Below, piece after piece: positions 60,601 through 64,000 of a stretch of 64,000 nucleotides of DNA (within the stretch, counting starts at the first letter, position 1; each line of letters opens with the position of its first letter). Below the pieces are notes generated by a model. That model searched no databases. It saw only the letters and a program-made list of their open reading frames with translations, and was not told the DNA's origin. The translations under genes and the position numbers were made by a program. Origin of the DNA: Aplectana chamaeleonis. Its lineage: Eukaryota > Nematoda > Chromadorea > Rhabditida > Cosmocercidae. The DNA is taken from positions 905,514 to 969,513 of the forward strand of contig JAPDOI010000274.1 of assembly GCA_029168955.1 (NCBI GenBank), in the 5' to 3' direction.

Positions 60601-63600
60601 TTCTACTGAGGTCTTGCACACATTCCATGATGTCCTGCACACTCCTACTGAGGTCCTGCACACACATTCCATGATGTCCTGCACACCTACTGAGTCCTGC
60701 ACACATTCCATGATGTCCTGCTGAGGTCTTGCACACATTCCATGATGTCCTACACACTTCTACTGAGGTCTTGCACACATTCCTTGATGTCCTGCACATT
60801 CCTACTGAGGTCTTGCACACATTCCATGATGTCCTGCACACATTCCTACTGAGGTCCTGCACACATTCCATGATGTCCTGCACATTCCTACTGAGGTCTT
60901 GCACACATTCCATGATGTCCTGCACACTCCTACTGAGTCGCTGCACACATTCCATGATGTCCCTGCACATTCTACTGGAGTGTCCTGCACACATTCCCAT
61001 GATGTCCTGCACGTTGAACATCTCATCTGCACACTCCTACTGAGAGCCCTGCTTTGCACATTCCATGATGTCACTGCACATTCTCTACTGAGGTCTTTGC
61101 AGCACATTCCATGATGTCCTGCACACTCCTACTGAGGTCCTGCGCGTTCCACCTTTGAGTTAACGTCCCATTCCATCTGTCGCTGCGCATTCCTACTGAG
61201 GTCTTGCACACATTCCATGATGTCTGCACACTCCTACTGCGGTCCCTGCATACCTTACCGGGAGAGTCCTGCACACATCTCCATGATGGTCACTGCACAT
61301 ATCCTACTTGAGTCTTGCACAACATTCCATGATGTCCTGCACACATTCCCTACTGACCGAGTGTCCTGCGCACAGCATTCCCTTTGATGTCCTGCACACT
61401 CCCTACTGAGGTCCTGCACACATTCCATGATGTCCTGCACAATATTCCTACTGAGGTCTTGCACACATTTCCATGATGTCCTGCACACTACCCTACTGAG
61501 GTCCTGCACACATTCCACTGATGTCCTGCACATTCCTACTGAGTCTTGCACACATTCCATGATGTTCCTGCACACTCCTACTGAGGCCCTGCACACATTC
61601 CATGATGTCCTGCACATTCCTACTGAGGTCTTGCACATTACCCCATGATGTCCTTGCACATTCCTACTGTTTTGCGTCCTGCACACATTCCATGATGTCT
61701 GCACACTCCTACTGAGGTCCTGCACACATTCCATGATGTCCTGCACACTCCTACTGAGGTCTTGCACACATTCCCATGATGTCTGCACATTCCTACTGGG
61801 AGGTCTTGCACACATTCCATGATGTCCTGCACACATTCCTACTGAGTCCTGCACACCCCATTCCATGATGGGTCCTGCACTCCTACTGAGGCCCTACACT
61901 CAACAGTATCCTGCACATTGTTGAGTCTTGCACACATTCCATGATGTCCTGCACATTCCCTACTGAGGTCTTGCACACATTCCATGATGTCCTGCACACT
62001 CCCTGCGTCCTACATTCCATGGAGTGTCCTGCACACATTCCATGATGTCCTGCAACATCTCCTACTGAGGAGTCTGGCACACATTCCATGATGTCCTGCA
62101 CACATTCCATGACATCACACCCTACTTGAGGTCCTACGCCACATTCCCGGTTCCACATTCCTACTGGTCGTGCATCCTCATGAGTGTCCTGCACATTCCT
62201 ACTGATGTCCTGCACACGACCAGTGTCTGCACATTCCTACTGAGGTCCTGTTGCACACATTCCATGTGATGTCCTGCACATTCTACTGCTGAGTCTTGCA
62301 CACATTCCCCATGATGTCCTGCACATCCCTACTGAGGTCTTGCACACATTCCATGATGCTCCTGCACACATTCCATGACATCACACACTACTGGGAGGTC
62401 TTTGCACACATATCCACTATGATGTCCTGCACATTCCTACTGAGTCTTGCACAACATTCCATGATGTCCTGCACTCCTACTGAGGTCCTGCACACATTCC
62501 ATGATGTCTGCACATTCCTACTGAGGTTCTTGCACACATTCTTACATGATGTCCTGCACACTCCTACTGGAGTGTCCTAAGGCACACATTCCATGATGTC
62601 CCTGCACATTCCCTACTGAGGTCTGTGGGCCACACATTTCCATGATGTCCTGCACATTCCTACTGAGGCCCTGCATTCTGATGTCCTGCATTTCTACTAG
62701 GGTCTGCACATTCCATGATGTTCCAATAAGATTCCATGAGTCTTGCATAATTCCCTGGCTGTGGTCTCTACACTTCCTACTGAGGTCCTGCACACAATAT
62801 CTCCATGATGTCTGCCTGTTACATGTTCCTAATGCCGGGAGATGCAACAACATTCCATGATGTCTCTGGTCACTCCTACTTTGAGGCAGTCCTGCACACA
62901 TTCCATGATGTCCTGCACATTTCTACTGAGTCTTGCACACATTCCATGATGTCCTGCACACATTATTCCATGCCATCACGCACACTCTCACTGTGGTCCC
63001 GGCACACTCCTACTGAGGTCCTGCACACATTCCATGATGTCCTGCAACATTCCTACTGAGCTCTTGCACACATTCCATGATGTCCTGCACACACTCCTTA
63101 CTACAGGAGGTCTTTGCACACATTCCATGATGGCTCCACTGCATTCCTACTGAGGAGTCTTGCACACATTCCATGATGTCCTGCACACATTCCATGACAT
63201 CCACACCCCTACTGCGGTCCTGCACTCCTACTGAGGTCCTGCACACATTCCATGATGTCCTGCACACTCTTTACTGACCTCTTTTTGCACACATTCCATG
63301 ATGTTCCCTGCACATTCCTACTGAGGTCCTTCACACATTCCATGATGTCTGCACATTCCTACTTGGAGGCTCTTGCACATTCCATGATGTCCTGCACATT
63401 CCTACTGGGAGGTCCTGTACACACACCTACTGATGTCCTGCACACTCCTACTGAGGCCCCCTGCACACATCTCCATGATGTCCTGCACATTCCTACTGGG
63501 AGGGTCTCTGCACACATTCCATGATGTCCTGCACACTCCTACTGAGGCCGTGCACACATTCCTTGATGTCCTGCACATTCCTACCGAGGTCTTGCACACA

Positions 63601-64000
63601 TTCCATGATGTCCTGCTCATTCCTACTGGAGCACAATCCTGCACACATTCCATGATGTCCTGCACACTTACTGAGGTGAGGCCCTGCACACATTCCATGA
63701 TGTCCTGCACATTCCTACTGAGGTCTTGCACCACATTCCATGATGTCCTGCACACTCCTACTGAGGTCCTTCGCACAACATTCCATGATGTCCTGCACAT
63801 TCCTACTGAGGTCTTGCACACATTCCATGATGTCTGCCTCCTACTGAGGCCTACACATTCCATGATGTCCTGCACACTCCTACTGAGGTCTTGCACACAT
63901 TCCATGATGTCCTGCACATTTCCTACTGAGAGTCTTGCACACATTCCATGATGTCCTGCACATTCCTACTGAGGTCTTGCACACATTCCATGATGTCCTG
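57683..64000 (+). repeat. Satellite block F, indel-rich array (about 150 units)
   Basis: Halves begin GTCCTGCACAC or GTCTTGCACAC, with decamers ATTCCATGAT and TCCTACTGAG, the complement of block E. The first units repeat private variants of the last units of E in mirrored order: CATACTGAG, a second CATACTGAG with TCTTACAC, then CTGCCCA. Most units carry 1-3-nt gains or losses, worst at 57780-58290 and after 61000. A clean island lies at about 58300-58620. The array runs off the window. Confidence 0.92.

Overview
The window looks like nuclear DNA of a metazoan, most likely a nematode. There is one recognisable protein-gene remnant, the last two exons of a pyruvate kinase, separated by a 61-bp intron with a T-rich acceptor. 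There is also a broken CR1/jockey-type LINE reverse transcriptase, and many small inverted-repeat transposons with TTAA or 8-bp target duplications. I see no operons, ribosome-binding sites, rRNA, tRNA or CRISPR. The species cannot be named from the sequence.

About 41 kb of the 64 kb is one satellite superfamily with a 42-bp unit made of two 21-bp halves. Each half starts with a nearly invariant 11-mer, GTCCTGCACAC (or its complement GTGTGCAGGAC), followed by a variable decamer. Six blocks are present: A (1-4138), B (6096-7900), C (16117-20631), D (23046-25541), E (34356-55848) and F (57683 to the window end). A, D and F point one way and B, C and E the other. Block E is about 21.5 kb with only three frame-changing indels and an 84-bp higher-order repeat. 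Because 42 is a multiple of 3, two frames on each strand stay open for kilobases; I treat the resulting giant ORFs as artefacts.

Two large inverted duplications organise the window. In the first, block A plus its 650-bp right flank is repeated in reverse as the left flank of block C, around a 10.6-kb spacer (4792-15429). In the second, the sequence from the end of block E through the LINE fragment is mirrored about an axis near 56765 with a 12-nt loop, and continues into block F with matching unit-specific variants. F and the distal part of C are full of small indels while A and E are almost free of them. This leaves open whether the second palindrome is biological or an assembly or read fold-back artefact.

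Between the satellite blocks lie 4792-16116 and 20632-34355. They hold a superfamily of MITEs bounded by TTAA and AGGCAGTGTTCACG-type inverted termini (at least eight copies), a hAT-type MITE with a perfect 8-bp target duplication, several unrelated fold-back elements, short perfect palindromes, two TATAAAAG boxes followed by hairpins, and the pyruvate kinase remnant at 12131-12403. Apart from that fragment and the LINE pieces I find no gene with a recognisable product.
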